Assembly (NCBI RefSeq): GCF_002939305.1
Contig: NZ_MVDI01000003.1
Coordinates: 434,001 to 498,000 of the forward strand
DNA length: 64,000 nucleotides
From: Chroococcidiopsis sp. TS-821
GTDB taxonomy: Bacteria > Cyanobacteriota > Cyanobacteriia > Cyanobacteriales > Chroococcidiopsidaceae
Direction of reading: 5' to 3'
How positions within the stretch are numbered: position 1 is the first letter of the stretch; each line of letters begins with the position of its first letter. The notes beneath the pieces are model-generated. The model searched no databases, was not told the origin of the DNA, and saw only the letters and a program-made list of their open reading frames with translations. This document shows, piece after piece, positions 17,056-27,238 of the stretch. The position numbers and the translations under genes are program-made.

Positions 17056-17829
17056 CTACTCAGTAGACCGATGAACCAATGTCGCACTCGCTTGATCTGT
17101 TGCTAACACGATTAATTCACTAATGTTAACGTGTGGCGGACGGGTGGTGCAGAAATATACGATCTCTGCAATATCTTCGGCCGTTAGAGGTGTCATTCCT
17201 TGATAAACTTTGTTGGCTCGCTCAACATCTCCATGAAAGCGAACTTGACTAAATTCAGTTTCTACCATTCCAGGATCTACCGAAGTCACGCGCACAGGAG
17301 TGCCTAATAAATCCATTTTCATGCCTTCTGAGAGGGCTTTTACTGCGGCTTTAGTTGCACAGTAGACATTGCCACCAGGATAAGTTTGATGTCCTGCAAT
17401 AGAACCAATATTAACAATATGTCCGCGTCCGCGCTCGACCATTTTGGGAGCAAGCAAGCGACTTATGTAGAGTAAACCTTTGATGTTTGTATCGATCATT
17501 TCCTCCCAATCTTGAATATCGGCTTCGTAGAATTTGTCTAAACCTCGGCTTAAGCCTGCGTTGTTAATCAAGATATCAACACCTTGCCAAGGTTCAGGAA
17601 GCGATCGCAGTGCTGATTCAACGGAGGTGCGATCGCACACATCTAATTGCAAGCAATAAACTTGAGTACCATATTGCTTTAACTCTTGGGCTAGTTCTTC
17701 TAAGCGTTCTAAACGACGGGCTACGAGGATTAATTTTGCTTTTCCTTGCGCGAATACCTTAGCACAAGCTGCTCCAATACCGCTACTTGCTCCTGTAATC
17801 AGTACAATTTGGTCTTGAATTGAAGCCAT
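17056..17829 (-). CDS. SDR family oxidoreductase, YdfG-like
   Basis: A 257-residue classical short-chain dehydrogenase. The cofactor loop TGASSGIG is at 12-19, the NNAG motif at 89-92, and the catalytic Ser143, Tyr156 and Lys160 are all present (YCATK). Arg residues after the second strand (VARRLERLEE) point to NADP(H). The closest known group is YdfG, an NADP-dependent 3-hydroxy acid/serine dehydrogenase that also reduces malonic semialdehyde. The physiological substrate here is not shown. It is a single gene with a 316-bp spacer upstream. Confidence 0.85.
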   Translation of the reverse strand: MASIQDQIVLITGASSGIGAACAKVFAQGKAKLILVARRLERLEELAQELKQYGTQVYCLQLDVCDRTSVESALRSLPEPWQGVDILINNAGLSRGLDKFYEADIQDWEEMIDTNIKGLLYISRLLAPKMVERGRGHIVNIGSIAGHQTYPGGNVYCATKAAVKALSEGMKMDLLGTPVRVTSVDPGMVETEFSQVRFHGDVERANKVYQGMTPLTAEDIAEIVYFCTTRPPHVNISELIVLATDQASATLVHRSTE

Positions 17830-18145
17830 ATTTTGTCAGGACGATTTTGTTAAGTTTAATTTATAACAACATTGATGCATAATTGCTTTTAAAATAGCAA
17901 CTGTTGCACTCCAACACATTACGAATAAGAAAATCGCGAAATAGCTCAAGCTTGAATATATAATGGTTGATTTTCTAACACAAGACGTAGACGAAATTTG
18001 CCTTATTTAATACATCTCACTACAAACATGAAGAACTAAGCGTATCATAGTGCGATCGCTTTGTTATTACTAATATGAATTCAACATGATTTGATCCGAA
18101 TGAAATTCACTCAATATTATCTAAGGCAACGACAAAGTTATTCAA
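17830..18145. other. Intergenic stretch, 316 bp, no gene seen
   Basis: AT-rich DNA between the start of the SDR gene and the end of pip. It should hold the SDR promoter. There is no supported ORF, hairpin terminator or repeat copy. Confidence 0.4.
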
Positions 18146-19093
18146 CTAATCTTCTACAAATTTATCGGTTGCTTCAATCAAAGCGCTGCGAATTCCAGGT
18201 TCGCTCATTGAATGTCCTGCATCAGGAACAACAATAAATTCTGCTTCTTGCCAAGCCTGGTGCAACTCCCATGCTGAAATCATAGGACAAACTACATCAT
18301 AGCGTCCTTGAATAATCACAGCCGGAATGTGACGAATTCGACTGACATTAAGAAGCAATTGATCTTCAGTATCAAAAAAACCTTTATTAATGAAATAATG
18401 GCATTCAATACGCGCGAAAGCATCAGCAAAATTACTTTCACCAAACGTTTGAATCAAATTCAAATCGGGATATAATCTACTCGTACTTGCTTCCCAAATT
18501 GACCAAGCACGGGCTGCTTTCAGCCGCGTTTGTGCATCGGAACTTGTCAAGCGTTTGTAGTAAGCAACAAGCAGATTATCGCGTTCAGCTTCAGGAATTG
18601 GTTTAACAAATTCTTCCCAAGCATCAGGAAAAATATTACTCGCGCCCTCTTGATAAAACCAGTGCAACTCTTTTTGGCGTAGCAAAAAAATTCCCCGTAA
18701 AATAAGCTCTGTACAACGTTCAGGATGCGTTTGACTATAGGCTAAAGATAAAGTACTTCCCCAGCTACCACCAAAAACTGCCCAGCGTTCAATTTTTAAG
18801 TGTTCGCGTAACTTTTCAATATCACTGACTAAATCCCACGTTGTATTTTCGCGCAGTTCTGCATGGGGCGTACTTTTACCGCAACCGCGCTGATCGAACA
18901 TGACAACTCGCCACTTTTCTGGATGAAAGTATTGGCGATAAAATGGCGGACACCCGCCTCCAGGTCCTCCATGAAGTAGAACAACGGGTTTACCTTGAGG
19001 ATTACCTGACTCTTCGTAGTAAATCGTATGCAAGTCAGAAACTTGCAAATTTCCTTCGTTGTAGGGTGCAACGAGTGGGTAAAGTTCTCGCAT
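18146..19093 (-). CDS. pip: Prolyl aminopeptidase
   Basis: This is a 315-residue alpha/beta hydrolase of peptidase family S33 that removes N-terminal proline from peptides. The oxyanion motif HGGPGGG is at 41-47, FDQRGCGKS at 66-74, the nucleophile Ser110 in GGSWGS, and the C-terminal DAGHS gives the catalytic His. Length is exactly typical. It is cytosolic (no signal peptide) and would serve peptide turnover. A hairpin repeat with a poly-T tract separates it from ilvC upstream on the same strand, so it probably has its own promoter in the 40 bp before its start. Confidence 0.92.
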   Translation of the reverse strand: MRELYPLVAPYNEGNLQVSDLHTIYYEESGNPQGKPVVLLHGGPGGGCPPFYRQYFHPEKWRVVMFDQRGCGKSTPHAELRENTTWDLVSDIEKLREHLKIERWAVFGGSWGSTLSLAYSQTHPERCTELILRGIFLLRQKELHWFYQEGASNIFPDAWEEFVKPIPEAERDNLLVAYYKRLTSSDAQTRLKAARAWSIWEASTSRLYPDLNLIQTFGESNFADAFARIECHYFINKGFFDTEDQLLLNVSRIRHIPAVIIQGRYDVVCPMISAWELHQAWQEAEFIVVPDAGHSMSEPGIRSALIEATDKFVED

Positions 19094-19132
19094 GAGAATT
19101 CACTAGTTATGAAAACATTATTGATCGATCTT

Positions 19133-19169
19133 AAAAAAAGAGAAGCCTAGCGACTAAAGTCGCGGCTTC
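19133..19169 (-). terminator. Hairpin plus T-run downstream of ilvC, formed by the repeat
   Basis: Read on the minus strand, arms GAAGCC/GGCTTC and GCGACT/AGTCGC pair into a long stem (19142-19169), and seven T residues follow (19133-19139). It lies about 140 bp after the ilvC stop and just before pip. It could end ilvC transcription. Confidence 0.6.
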
Positions 19170-19192
19170 ATGAATGAAGTCCACCTGCGCGA
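19142..19192 (+). repeat. Palindromic interspersed repeat, copy 2 of 5
   Basis: It consists of the hairpin GCGACTAAAGTCGC inside a GAAGCC/GGCTTC outer stem, a spacer, then AGTCCACCTGCGCG (second hairpin degraded). The same order of elements is seen in the other copies. Confidence 0.75.
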
Positions 19193-19309
19193 ACTCAATT
19201 ATGCTTGTGGAAACCTCTGAAGACAGGTTTTGTTTTCGTAACTTCAACTGCTAGACTTAATTATTCATGCCATCACAGGACGAAGGAGTTGTTGTAGTAA
19301 CGATACGCC

Positions 19310-20347
<1,038 letters not shown>

Positions 20348-20408
20348 TTAATCTTACCCCAAAATTGACAGCCAAACTCCGATTGGTAACAACTCTATAA
20401 ATGACTTG

Positions 20409-21176
20409 CTACTGCGCAGTGTAACCGCCATCAATAACTAATTCTGCACCTGTGACAAATTTAGATTCATCCGAAGCTAGGTAAAGGATACCATAAGCAA
20501 TATCATCGGGATCGCCCATATGTCCAATCGGATGCAGACTGTCTAACTTTTGGCGTACAGCTTCCGGCTCGCCTTGTTGCTGAATAAATGACTCTACCAT
20601 TGGTGTCCAGATAAAACCAGGATGCACCGAATTGACGCGAATGTGATTTTTGGCATATAGCAAGGCATCAGTTTTACTCATTAGCCGTACTGCGCCTTTG
20701 GAAGCATGGTATGGTGGACTATCTGCCGCACCAACTAGCCCATAAATTGAAGATAAGTTGATAATACTGCCGCCACCTGCATCAATCATCGCGGGAATTG
20801 CATGTTTTGTGCAGAAGAATACGCCATTGACGTTAATCGCCATTAAAGAATTCCATTCTTTTTCTGTAATTTCGTGCGTCGGTTTATTGACTCCCGAAAT
20901 TCCAGCATTGTTCACTAAAACATCTATTTTTCCCCATTTTTGGCGAACTTCCGTAAACACTTTTTCGACTTCGGCTTCTTGAGAAACGTCAAGATGCCAA
21001 TATGCAGCTTCGCCACCGTTGTTTGTGATGTTTTCTACAAGGGTTTTACCTTCTTTGTCTAAGATATCTGTGACTGCAACTTTGGCACCTTCTTTTGCTA
21101 GCAAAATGCAAGTAGCTTTTCCAATACCGGCTGCGCCACCAGTGACGATAATAACTTCGTCTTTGACTCGATTCAT
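20409..21176 (-). CDS. SDR family oxidoreductase, NAD-type
   Basis: A 255-residue classical SDR. TGGAAGIG is at 12-19, Asp37 follows the second strand (VTDIL) and favours NAD(H), NNAG is at 89-92, and the catalytic Ser143, Tyr156, Lys160 are in place (YHASK). The C-terminus GAELVIDGGYTAQ is typical of the cyclopentanol dehydrogenase/3-oxoacyl reductase-like group. The substrate cannot be told from sequence. It lies 103 bp upstream of ilvC on the same strand, far enough for an independent promoter; a functional link to branched-chain amino acids is not supported. Confidence 0.85.
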   Translation of the reverse strand: MNRVKDEVIIVTGGAAGIGKATCILLAKEGAKVAVTDILDKEGKTLVENITNNGGEAAYWHLDVSQEAEVEKVFTEVRQKWGKIDVLVNNAGISGVNKPTHEITEKEWNSLMAINVNGVFFCTKHAIPAMIDAGGGSIINLSSIYGLVGAADSPPYHASKGAVRLMSKTDALLYAKNHIRVNSVHPGFIWTPMVESFIQQQGEPEAVRQKLDSLHPIGHMGDPDDIAYGILYLASDESKFVTGAELVIDGGYTAQ

Positions 21177-21284
21177 GATAGATGCTCCTGATTGTGAACT
21201 ATTGTGAGTGGAGTTTTTTGCAGAGAACGCAGAGGAATAGAGTTAGGAGAGATATTTTAGAAACAATTTAGTAGGATGGTTGCA

Positions 21285-22118
21285 TCACTTGGAAATTCCT
21301 AGAAATTCAGCCTGTTCAAGTGTGGCTTGGAAGAATTCAGAATATTGCGTACTGAAGTCGTAGCCTAGAATGACTTGTGATGGAATGGTATAACCGTTGA
21401 AGGTGCGTTCTGCTAAAAATTCTCCACCCATAGGAATGTAAGTCCAATCCTTTTCTTTAGCAAGGTCGCTCCAACGAGGGAAAGAAAGCTTTATGAGTTT
21501 ACCGTCTGCGTTGATTGTTAGAGTGAGCGTGACAGGTTCGCCATCTACTTTTAAACTCGCTTGAATTGTATTTTCGTCAAGTGCTTGCCAATTTACACCA
21601 TTTTGCGGAAGTAAGGCGGAAGGTAGCCAGATATACTCTGCGACTAATCGCCCGATGCTTGAGCGCGTGATGTTGGCGTTACTAGCATCGACTATGGGTA
21701 AAAGTCCCCACAGCGAAAATTGCACTTTACCTGTACCATCAACACAAGAATCGGCTCCTTGAAATTGCATTAAACCGCGACCTATTTTTGCTTGCCAGAT
21801 AAAGCCTTTTACTGAAATAATTTCTCTAGCTCGCATAGGAAGCCAAGGTCGATCTTGCCCCATTCTCAAGCTACCACTCATTTCTAGACGCACCGCAGTT
21901 GCTAGCGCAGTTCCTGGGGTTATAGCGTGTAAAAAGTAGCGCTGTACAGGCGCAGGTAATGTTGCGATCGCATCTTGAGTAAACTCACTCTCTGGCTGAG
22001 TTTCTAGCTGTCGCCACGCATAATTTAGCTGTTGTTGTCGTCTTTGTTGTAAACTTGCGAGAACAATGAAGGCGATCGCTACCAATGCACCAATACTCAA
22101 AAAAACCGTCGTTAGCAT
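21285..22118 (-). CDS. DUF6544-like membrane-anchored protein
   Basis: The 277-residue protein has one N-terminal hydrophobic segment (about 3-24), then a soluble domain. Motifs LPAPVQRYFLHAI near 54-66, RPWLPMRAREIISV near 89-102 and WGLLPIVDA near 139-147 resemble bacterial DUF6544/DUF6920 proteins. The domain looks beta-rich and may bind a hydrophobic ligand, but function is unknown. The N-terminal helix is followed by QQRRQQQ, so the domain probably sits on the cytoplasmic side (positive-inside rule). It is divergent from the molybdopterin enzyme at 22316, with a 197-bp shared promoter spacer. Confidence 0.6.
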   Translation of the reverse strand: MLTTVFLSIGALVAIAFIVLASLQQRRQQQLNYAWRQLETQPESEFTQDAIATLPAPVQRYFLHAITPGTALATAVRLEMSGSLRMGQDRPWLPMRAREIISVKGFIWQAKIGRGLMQFQGADSCVDGTGKVQFSLWGLLPIVDASNANITRSSIGRLVAEYIWLPSALLPQNGVNWQALDENTIQASLKVDGEPVTLTLTINADGKLIKLSFPRWSDLAKEKDWTYIPMGGEFLAERTFNGYTIPSQVILGYDFSTQYSEFFQATLEQAEFLGISK

Positions 22119-22315
22119 CTTCCTTGCCTTGTTGATGGTTTGAGTCCTTGAAAGTTTTTGTCACCATCTCTGCATACTTACCAAGTTAGGGAAACATCGT
22201 GAGGAACTTGTGAGGCAAAGATACAAACGACTGTGAAAATCTATCTATTGATGAGTTCTCGCATTCTTGAATTTGCGCTACGGTCACAGGTAAAGACTTT
22301 TGCCGCTGTAGTTCT

Positions 22316-24589
22316 ATGGATACTAACCCCCAATCCCAACCACCGTTTCATGAAACTAATGAGGACACACCTGAAATCGGTGGTGGGCTACCTGTGATTG
22401 AGTATTGGGCAAAGCATACGCTATCGCCAGAAGGTCCAAAGCTGTGGAAAACGCTATTTCATCATAGTGCTTGTTTATCTTGTTCTTGGGGTACAGGCGG
22501 GCAAAAGGGAGGATTTACGAACGAGGTTGGCGAAAAGTTGCAACGTTGCATGAAAAGCGTTGAAGCAATCTCCGCCGAAATTCAGCCCCCAGTACCAAAA
22601 CATTTCTTTGAAACGCATTCAATTGCCGAACTGCAACAATTATCTTCGTTAGAAGCCGATCGCTTAGGGAGATTGAGTTTTCCAGTGATTCTCCGCGCAG
22701 GAAGTTCGCACTACGATCGCATTTCTTGGGAAGAGATTTATGAAATCGCCACTACCGCATTTCAGAAACCACCCGAACGCGTTGCATCTTATAGTTCGGG
22801 ACGTGGTTCTAATGAAGCAGCATTTTTACTACAACTGATGCTGCGAACGCTTGGTTCTAATAATCTTGCCGATTGTTCAGATTTGTGTCATGCACCTTCT
22901 ACAACCGCACTCAAAGCGATGTTTGGCACAAATACTTCGATTGTCAGCTTAGAAAGCTTGAAACAAGCAGATTGTGTGGTACTAGCAGGTGCGAATTCTG
23001 CGTATAATCATCCTCGCTTGATGAATGAGTTAATCAAGATACGCGATCGCGGCGGTAAAGTTATTGTCATTAATCCGGTGATGGAAATCGGGTTAGTGAA
23101 ATTTGGTTCGCCAGCATTTCCTGTCAAATCGTTGATTCCTGGTTCGGAAATTGCTTCGCTGTATCTCCAGCCAATTCCTGGTAGTGATGTCGCATTGTTT
23201 ATTGGTATCCAAAAAGCATTAATTGAAAAAGGATATATTGACCAAGCGTTTTTGCAAGCACATACTGAAGGATGGGAAGCCGTCGTAGAAGACGCGCGAT
23301 CGCTTTCTTGGGAAACTCTTACTGCTACCTGTGGCGTCTCGCAATCAGAAATTGAAACAGCCGCAACCATTATTGGTACATCTAAAAATGTCGTCTTTGG
23401 GTGGGCAATGGGTATTACGCAACATACCAACGGCGTTGATAATGTTTATAGCATTGCAAATACGGCATTAATTAGCGGTCAAATTGGCAAAATGGGAGCC
23501 GGAGTTATGCCTGTACGCGGACATTCTAACGTGCAGGGCTTTGGTTCTATGGGTGTAACGGTCAAACTCAAAGAAGAAATTAAGCAGGCGTTAGAACAAC
23601 TTTTAGGGCGATCGCTCAATTTACCAAAAGGCTATCACACCCGCGATCTTATCGAAGCCGCAGACGCAGGTAAGGTAGACAGTCTCATTTGTGTTGGCGG
23701 GAATCTTTACGGTGCCAATCCTGACTCGACACAAGCAAAACGCGCGTTAGGCAACATCGACACCATAATTTATCTGGCGACTAAACCGAATATCGGACAC
23801 TTTCACGGACTCGCAAAAACAAATACGATTATTATCCCTGTTCTCAATCGCTTTGAAAACCCACACAAAACAACAGTTGAATCAGGTAATAACTTCGTAC
23901 GACTCAACGACGAAGGTAAAACGCATTTAAAAAATGCCGATCTCATTTCAGAAGTAGAGTTTTTAACCGAACTCGCGCATCGCTTACTCGGAGAATACCC
24001 TGTCGAGTGGCGCAAGATGCAAGATACGCGCTATGTACGGCAACTCATTGCTAAAACTATTCCAGGGTACGAAAAAATTGCCACTATCGATGATACCAGG
24101 GAAGAATTCACGATTTCCGGGCGGATTGTCACCGAACCTCGCTTCAAAACTCCCTCAGGAAAGGCAAAAATGTTCGCAACGCCGCTGCCTCATCTTACCC
24201 TACCTAAACCGCAAGATTTTGGCGTTGAATCGGATAATTGTCTCGTTCTCGCGTTGATGACAGGGCGCAGCTACTCGCAACACAATACCGTTGTTTACAA
24301 AATTGGCGATCGCTATCGCGGAATGCCTCATCGCTACTGCATTTTGATGAATCGCATCGACGCTGAGAAAATAAATTTGGCACAAGGCGATCGCGTTACT
24401 GTACAAGGTGACGCAGGTAAATTAGACAACATAGAAGTCATTTACGGTGCAGTTCGAGAAGGCGCTGCATTGATGTTTTATCCTGAAGTGAACGTTATTT
24501 TTAAGGCAAAAACCGAAACGCGTTCTGGTACACCTGCTTACAAGCGAGTGCCAGTCGTTGTTTATGCCCATTCGGAGCGAAATAAGTAA
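22316..24589 (+). CDS. FdhF/YdeP family molybdopterin oxidoreductase
   Basis: A 757-residue protein of the formate dehydrogenase alpha-like, YdeP type. The N-terminus has HHSACLSCSWGTGGQKGG with a Cys pair, but not the full four-Cys [4Fe-4S] motif of true formate dehydrogenases. The central part carries the bis-MGD binding folds (SGRGSNEAAFLLQ, GQIGKMGAGVMPVRGHSNVQG) and the C-terminus the molybdopterin-dinucleotide domain (MTGRSYSQHNT). In E. coli YdeP is linked to acid resistance; the reaction is unknown. No Moco genes or electron-transfer subunits are adjacent. It may act with a soluble carrier. Confidence 0.88.
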   Translation: MDTNPQSQPPFHETNEDTPEIGGGLPVIEYWAKHTLSPEGPKLWKTLFHHSACLSCSWGTGGQKGGFTNEVGEKLQRCMKSVEAISAEIQPPVPKHFFETHSIAELQQLSSLEADRLGRLSFPVILRAGSSHYDRISWEEIYEIATTAFQKPPERVASYSSGRGSNEAAFLLQLMLRTLGSNNLADCSDLCHAPSTTALKAMFGTNTSIVSLESLKQADCVVLAGANSAYNHPRLMNELIKIRDRGGKVIVINPVMEIGLVKFGSPAFPVKSLIPGSEIASLYLQPIPGSDVALFIGIQKALIEKGYIDQAFLQAHTEGWEAVVEDARSLSWETLTATCGVSQSEIETAATIIGTSKNVVFGWAMGITQHTNGVDNVYSIANTALISGQIGKMGAGVMPVRGHSNVQGFGSMGVTVKLKEEIKQALEQLLGRSLNLPKGYHTRDLIEAADAGKVDSLICVGGNLYGANPDSTQAKRALGNIDTIIYLATKPNIGHFHGLAKTNTIIIPVLNRFENPHKTTVESGNNFVRLNDEGKTHLKNADLISEVEFLTELAHRLLGEYPVEWRKMQDTRYVRQLIAKTIPGYEKIATIDDTREEFTISGRIVTEPRFKTPSGKAKMFATPLPHLTLPKPQDFGVESDNCLVLALMTGRSYSQHNTVVYKIGDRYRGMPHRYCILMNRIDAEKINLAQGDRVTVQGDAGKLDNIEVIYGAVREGAALMFYPEVNVIFKAKTETRSGTPAYKRVPVVVYAHSERNK

Positions 24590-24719
24590 TACTGCCTACA
24601 TATTTTGGCTACTTTGTCAACCCTTGCTCGTCCGAATGATAGATGTGCGATCGTACAGAAGAATCTAGGATAGAAGTAATAGTGGTAGCATCTATAGCTT
24701 GGTGGTTATCTAACGCAGT

Positions 24720-24812
24720 ATGAATAAACTTTTGAATAACAGACTTTACTTGTGGATAGGTGTTATTTCCTTTCTCGTGCTGTATTGGGTTGCAGCTAAT
24801 GTGTTTTTGTAA
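24720..24812 (+). CDS. Possible 30-residue single-helix membrane protein
   Basis: The ORF starts at ATG 24720 and ends with TAA at 24810-24812. The product has a short polar N-terminus (MNKLLNNR), a single hydrophobic helix of about 18 residues rich in Leu, Val, Trp and Tyr, and ends VFL. The size is like that of small photosystem, cytochrome or NDH subunits, but it matches none I can recall. The ribosome-binding site is weak. It stands alone in a spacer between the molybdopterin enzyme and a repeat copy. It could be a chance ORF; the clean helix is the only support. Confidence 0.35.
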   Translation: MNKLLNNRLYLWIGVISFLVLYWVAANVFL

Positions 24813-24865
24813 ATAGCTGTATAAAACCTAACTTCATAGGTTTCTTTTACAGAATATTGTTTGTC

Positions 24866-24916
24866 TAGTCCACGCAAGTGGACTTTGTTGATTAAGCTGT
24901 GACTTCAATTGCCAAG
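24866..24916 (-). repeat. Palindromic interspersed repeat, copy 3 of 5 (reverse orientation)
   Basis: Read on the minus strand it has GAAGTCACAGCTTA, a short spacer and the perfect hairpin AGTCCAC-TTGC-GTGGACT (24867-24884). The first hairpin is decayed. It lies 24 bp downstream of the arsS stop and could also fold in the arsS mRNA 3' end. Confidence 0.7.
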
Positions 24917-24939
24917 CTAGTCCAAAGCACAAATTTTTT

Positions 24940-25941
24940 CTATTCTTCAACTAAAGCACCACCACAACTCGAACCAGATCCTGCTGTACAACCATAACAA
25001 TAAGGTGCTGTTTGAATTTCATCAATTACATCCAGAGTTCCAGCTTCAAGGAGTTTAGTAATATTTAGCACTTCACCGTTACGAGTTTTCGCAGGCAAAT
25101 TCATCATTTGATTAAAATCACAATCATAAATATTTCCTAAATAATCTACTGATAGTTCACTACGACACATTAAATGCTCTACAGTACTTGCATTAAAATT
25201 ATTTTCTAAAAACTTCAAATAAGGGCTGTAAAGTTTTTGACGTTGTAGATACCCAGCAGTTCTTCCTACAGGTAAATTTGCGATCGTAAAGAGGTGGTTA
25301 AATACAATTCCAAAATGTTCTTGCAAGAACATTTTATAAGTTTGTTCTAGCTTACCCTGGTCTGGAGGGAGAGAAAATTTCTCTTCACTTGCAGGTAATT
25401 GAGGATTAAAGACTAGATCTAAAATGAAATTTGGCTCTTTACCATAACCTAATTGATTGAGCCACTGTAAAGCCCGAATTGAGGCATCAAAAACGCCGGA
25501 ACCGCGCATTCTATCAACATTATCAGATAGATAACAAGGCAGCGATGCGACAACATGAAGTTGATTTTGAGCAAAAAACTCTGGTAAATCTGCAAACCCT
25601 GGCTCAAAATAAATCACTAAATTAGAACGAACAATAACTTCTTTTCCTGTGCTTCTTGCAGCTTGCACTAACGGTTTAAATCCATAATTCATCTCCGGTG
25701 CGCCACCAGTCAGATCGACAATTTCAATCTCAGGAAAATTTTGAATAACTTGAATTAATTGTTCGCACACTTCAGAAGAAAGTTCTTCAGTACGTTTTGG
25801 TCCTGCTTCGACATGGCAATGCGTACAAGCTAAGTTACATCGCTTACCTAAATTAATTTGTAAAACTTTGATTTTGCTTTTAGTTAAAGGCGAGCAAAGC
25901 TTTGATTTGAAAGGTGTTATTGTTGATAGAGTATGGGTCAT
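24940..25941 (-). CDS. arsS: Arsenosugar biosynthesis radical SAM protein
   Basis: A 333-residue radical SAM enzyme. The cluster-binding CNLACTHC is at 35-42 (Cx3Cx2C), with TGGAPEMN near 78-85 and a C-terminal Cys-rich tail (APYCYGCTAGSGSSCGG) that should hold an auxiliary cluster. ArsS joins a deoxyadenosyl group to dimethylarsenite on the way to arsenosugars, removing arsenic toxicity. The gene follows arsM on the same strand with 95 bp between them, and that gap contains a copy of the palindromic repeat. Gene order arsM-arsS is the usual arsenosugar arrangement in cyanobacteria; no arsenic regulator is adjacent. Confidence 0.9.
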   Translation of the reverse strand: MTHTLSTITPFKSKLCSPLTKSKIKVLQINLGKRCNLACTHCHVEAGPKRTEELSSEVCEQLIQVIQNFPEIEIVDLTGGAPEMNYGFKPLVQAARSTGKEVIVRSNLVIYFEPGFADLPEFFAQNQLHVVASLPCYLSDNVDRMRGSGVFDASIRALQWLNQLGYGKEPNFILDLVFNPQLPASEEKFSLPPDQGKLEQTYKMFLQEHFGIVFNHLFTIANLPVGRTAGYLQRQKLYSPYLKFLENNFNASTVEHLMCRSELSVDYLGNIYDCDFNQMMNLPAKTRNGEVLNITKLLEAGTLDVIDEIQTAPYCYGCTAGSGSSCGGALVEE

Positions 25942-25963
25942 GATTGCGTGAAAATATTATGAA

Positions 25964-26017
25964 TAGCTTAGCGACTAAAGTCGCAGCTTAACAAACTAAG
26001 CCCACCTTCGTGGGCTA
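25964..26017 (+). repeat. Palindromic interspersed repeat, copy 4 of 5 (best preserved)
   Basis: Two perfect hairpins are present: TAGCTTAGCGACT/AGTCGCAGCTTA-type arms (25964-25990) and AGCCCAC-CTTC-GTGGGCT (25999-26016), joined by ACAAACTA. It sits between arsM and arsS and would fold in their shared transcript. Confidence 0.8.
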
Positions 26018-26036
26018 AATAACAATAAAAGCTGCG

Positions 26037-27005
26037 TTAACAGCAGCCACCGCCAATATAATGCCAAGTAGATTCGGTAATCATAACTTCTTGTTGTAGC
26101 AACAAGCCGAGTTTGGCTGCGGTTTTATCACAGACAACGGCTGGTACTCCACGTTGGAGAACATGACCATTAGCGTCATCAAAATATTCTTCTTTGCCGT
26201 AATATATAGCAGTTTTGCCTGTAAAAATACACGCTCCATCTTCCGGAATTGGTACTTTAAAAGCGACAGAATCGAGACTTTCTAGAAGTAAATTTGCTTC
26301 TAAATTGTAAGTATCGCAATCTAATAGTCGATAAGGACGACGCGCCCGAATTTCCACTTGACCAAAGCCAGCATCAACGATTTTTTCGATATACTGTTCG
26401 TAGGTAAGCGCGCCTGATAAGCACATGGCACGCAGTCGCTCGTCTTGTTGAAGATGCGCAGGAATAGGACGAGTAGCGATCGGGTCACTCATTTGCAATT
26501 TTCCACCAGGTTTTAACACTCGGAAGGCTTCTTTGAGTGCCTGTGAAAGATCGTCTGGTGCAAAAATATTAAATAAACAATTTTGGGCAACGACATCAAC
26601 TGAGGCATCCGCAACGGGTAAGCTAAACGCATCACCTTCGCGGATTTCGACAAAGCTAGGGTCAAACCAAGGGTTTTGTTGTGCAGCAATTTCTAAATTC
26701 CGCGCCGCAGCCAAACGCATCGCTGCAACAGGTTCTACTGCAATCACACCACCAGGACGACGCGAGAAATAAGCAAACTGTAACGCTTCTAAGCCACCGC
26801 CCACACCAACATAGAGTACCGTTGGTTGATTGACGAGTTCAGCTGGATGAACTGTAGTTCCACAACCATAGTTCATCTCTTGCATTTGTGAGGGAATCTT
26901 GAGTCCAGGAAATTGCAAAGGACTGCTTTGAACGCAACAAAGTCCAACTTCGGGTGTTTCGGCAACTTCACTGTAAAATTGTGCAGCGGTTTCTAAATAG
27001 CTCAT
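26037..27005 (-). CDS. arsM: Arsenosugar biosynthesis arsenite methyltransferase
   Basis: This is a 322-residue class I SAM-dependent methyltransferase: the SAM loop YVGVGGGLEALQ is near 66-77 and EGDAFSLPVADASVDVV near 123-139. Conserved Cys residues that bind As(III) include Cys23-Cys24 and the C-terminal GGGCC (318-322). It methylates arsenite to dimethylarsenite, which the downstream ArsS then uses. The C-terminal third (after about 245) is the extension typical of arsenosugar-type ArsM. The start codon is at 27003-27005; a 233-bp spacer precedes it. Confidence 0.9.
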   Translation of the reverse strand: MSYLETAAQFYSEVAETPEVGLCCVQSSPLQFPGLKIPSQMQEMNYGCGTTVHPAELVNQPTVLYVGVGGGLEALQFAYFSRRPGGVIAVEPVAAMRLAAARNLEIAAQQNPWFDPSFVEIREGDAFSLPVADASVDVVAQNCLFNIFAPDDLSQALKEAFRVLKPGGKLQMSDPIATRPIPAHLQQDERLRAMCLSGALTYEQYIEKIVDAGFGQVEIRARRPYRLLDCDTYNLEANLLLESLDSVAFKVPIPEDGACIFTGKTAIYYGKEEYFDDANGHVLQRGVPAVVCDKTAAKLGLLLQQEVMITESTWHYIGGGCC

Positions 27006-27238
27006 TCACTTTCAACTGTTCCAGCGTTTTAATTCTAGCGAGGACAGCTTAGATGAGATCTATAATTACTGAAGAAAGGCAGAAGGTAGACTTTGTGCTT
27101 GCAGATTCCCAAATTATATTGATGAAAAGCAAAAATAAATGAGTAAAGATGTGTTTCGCGATATGCAGCGCTAGAAATACATTGTTATTTGTGAGGAGAG
27201 ATAATTGCCTTCTGCTTCCTTGTCGATCGCTCTTTGAC

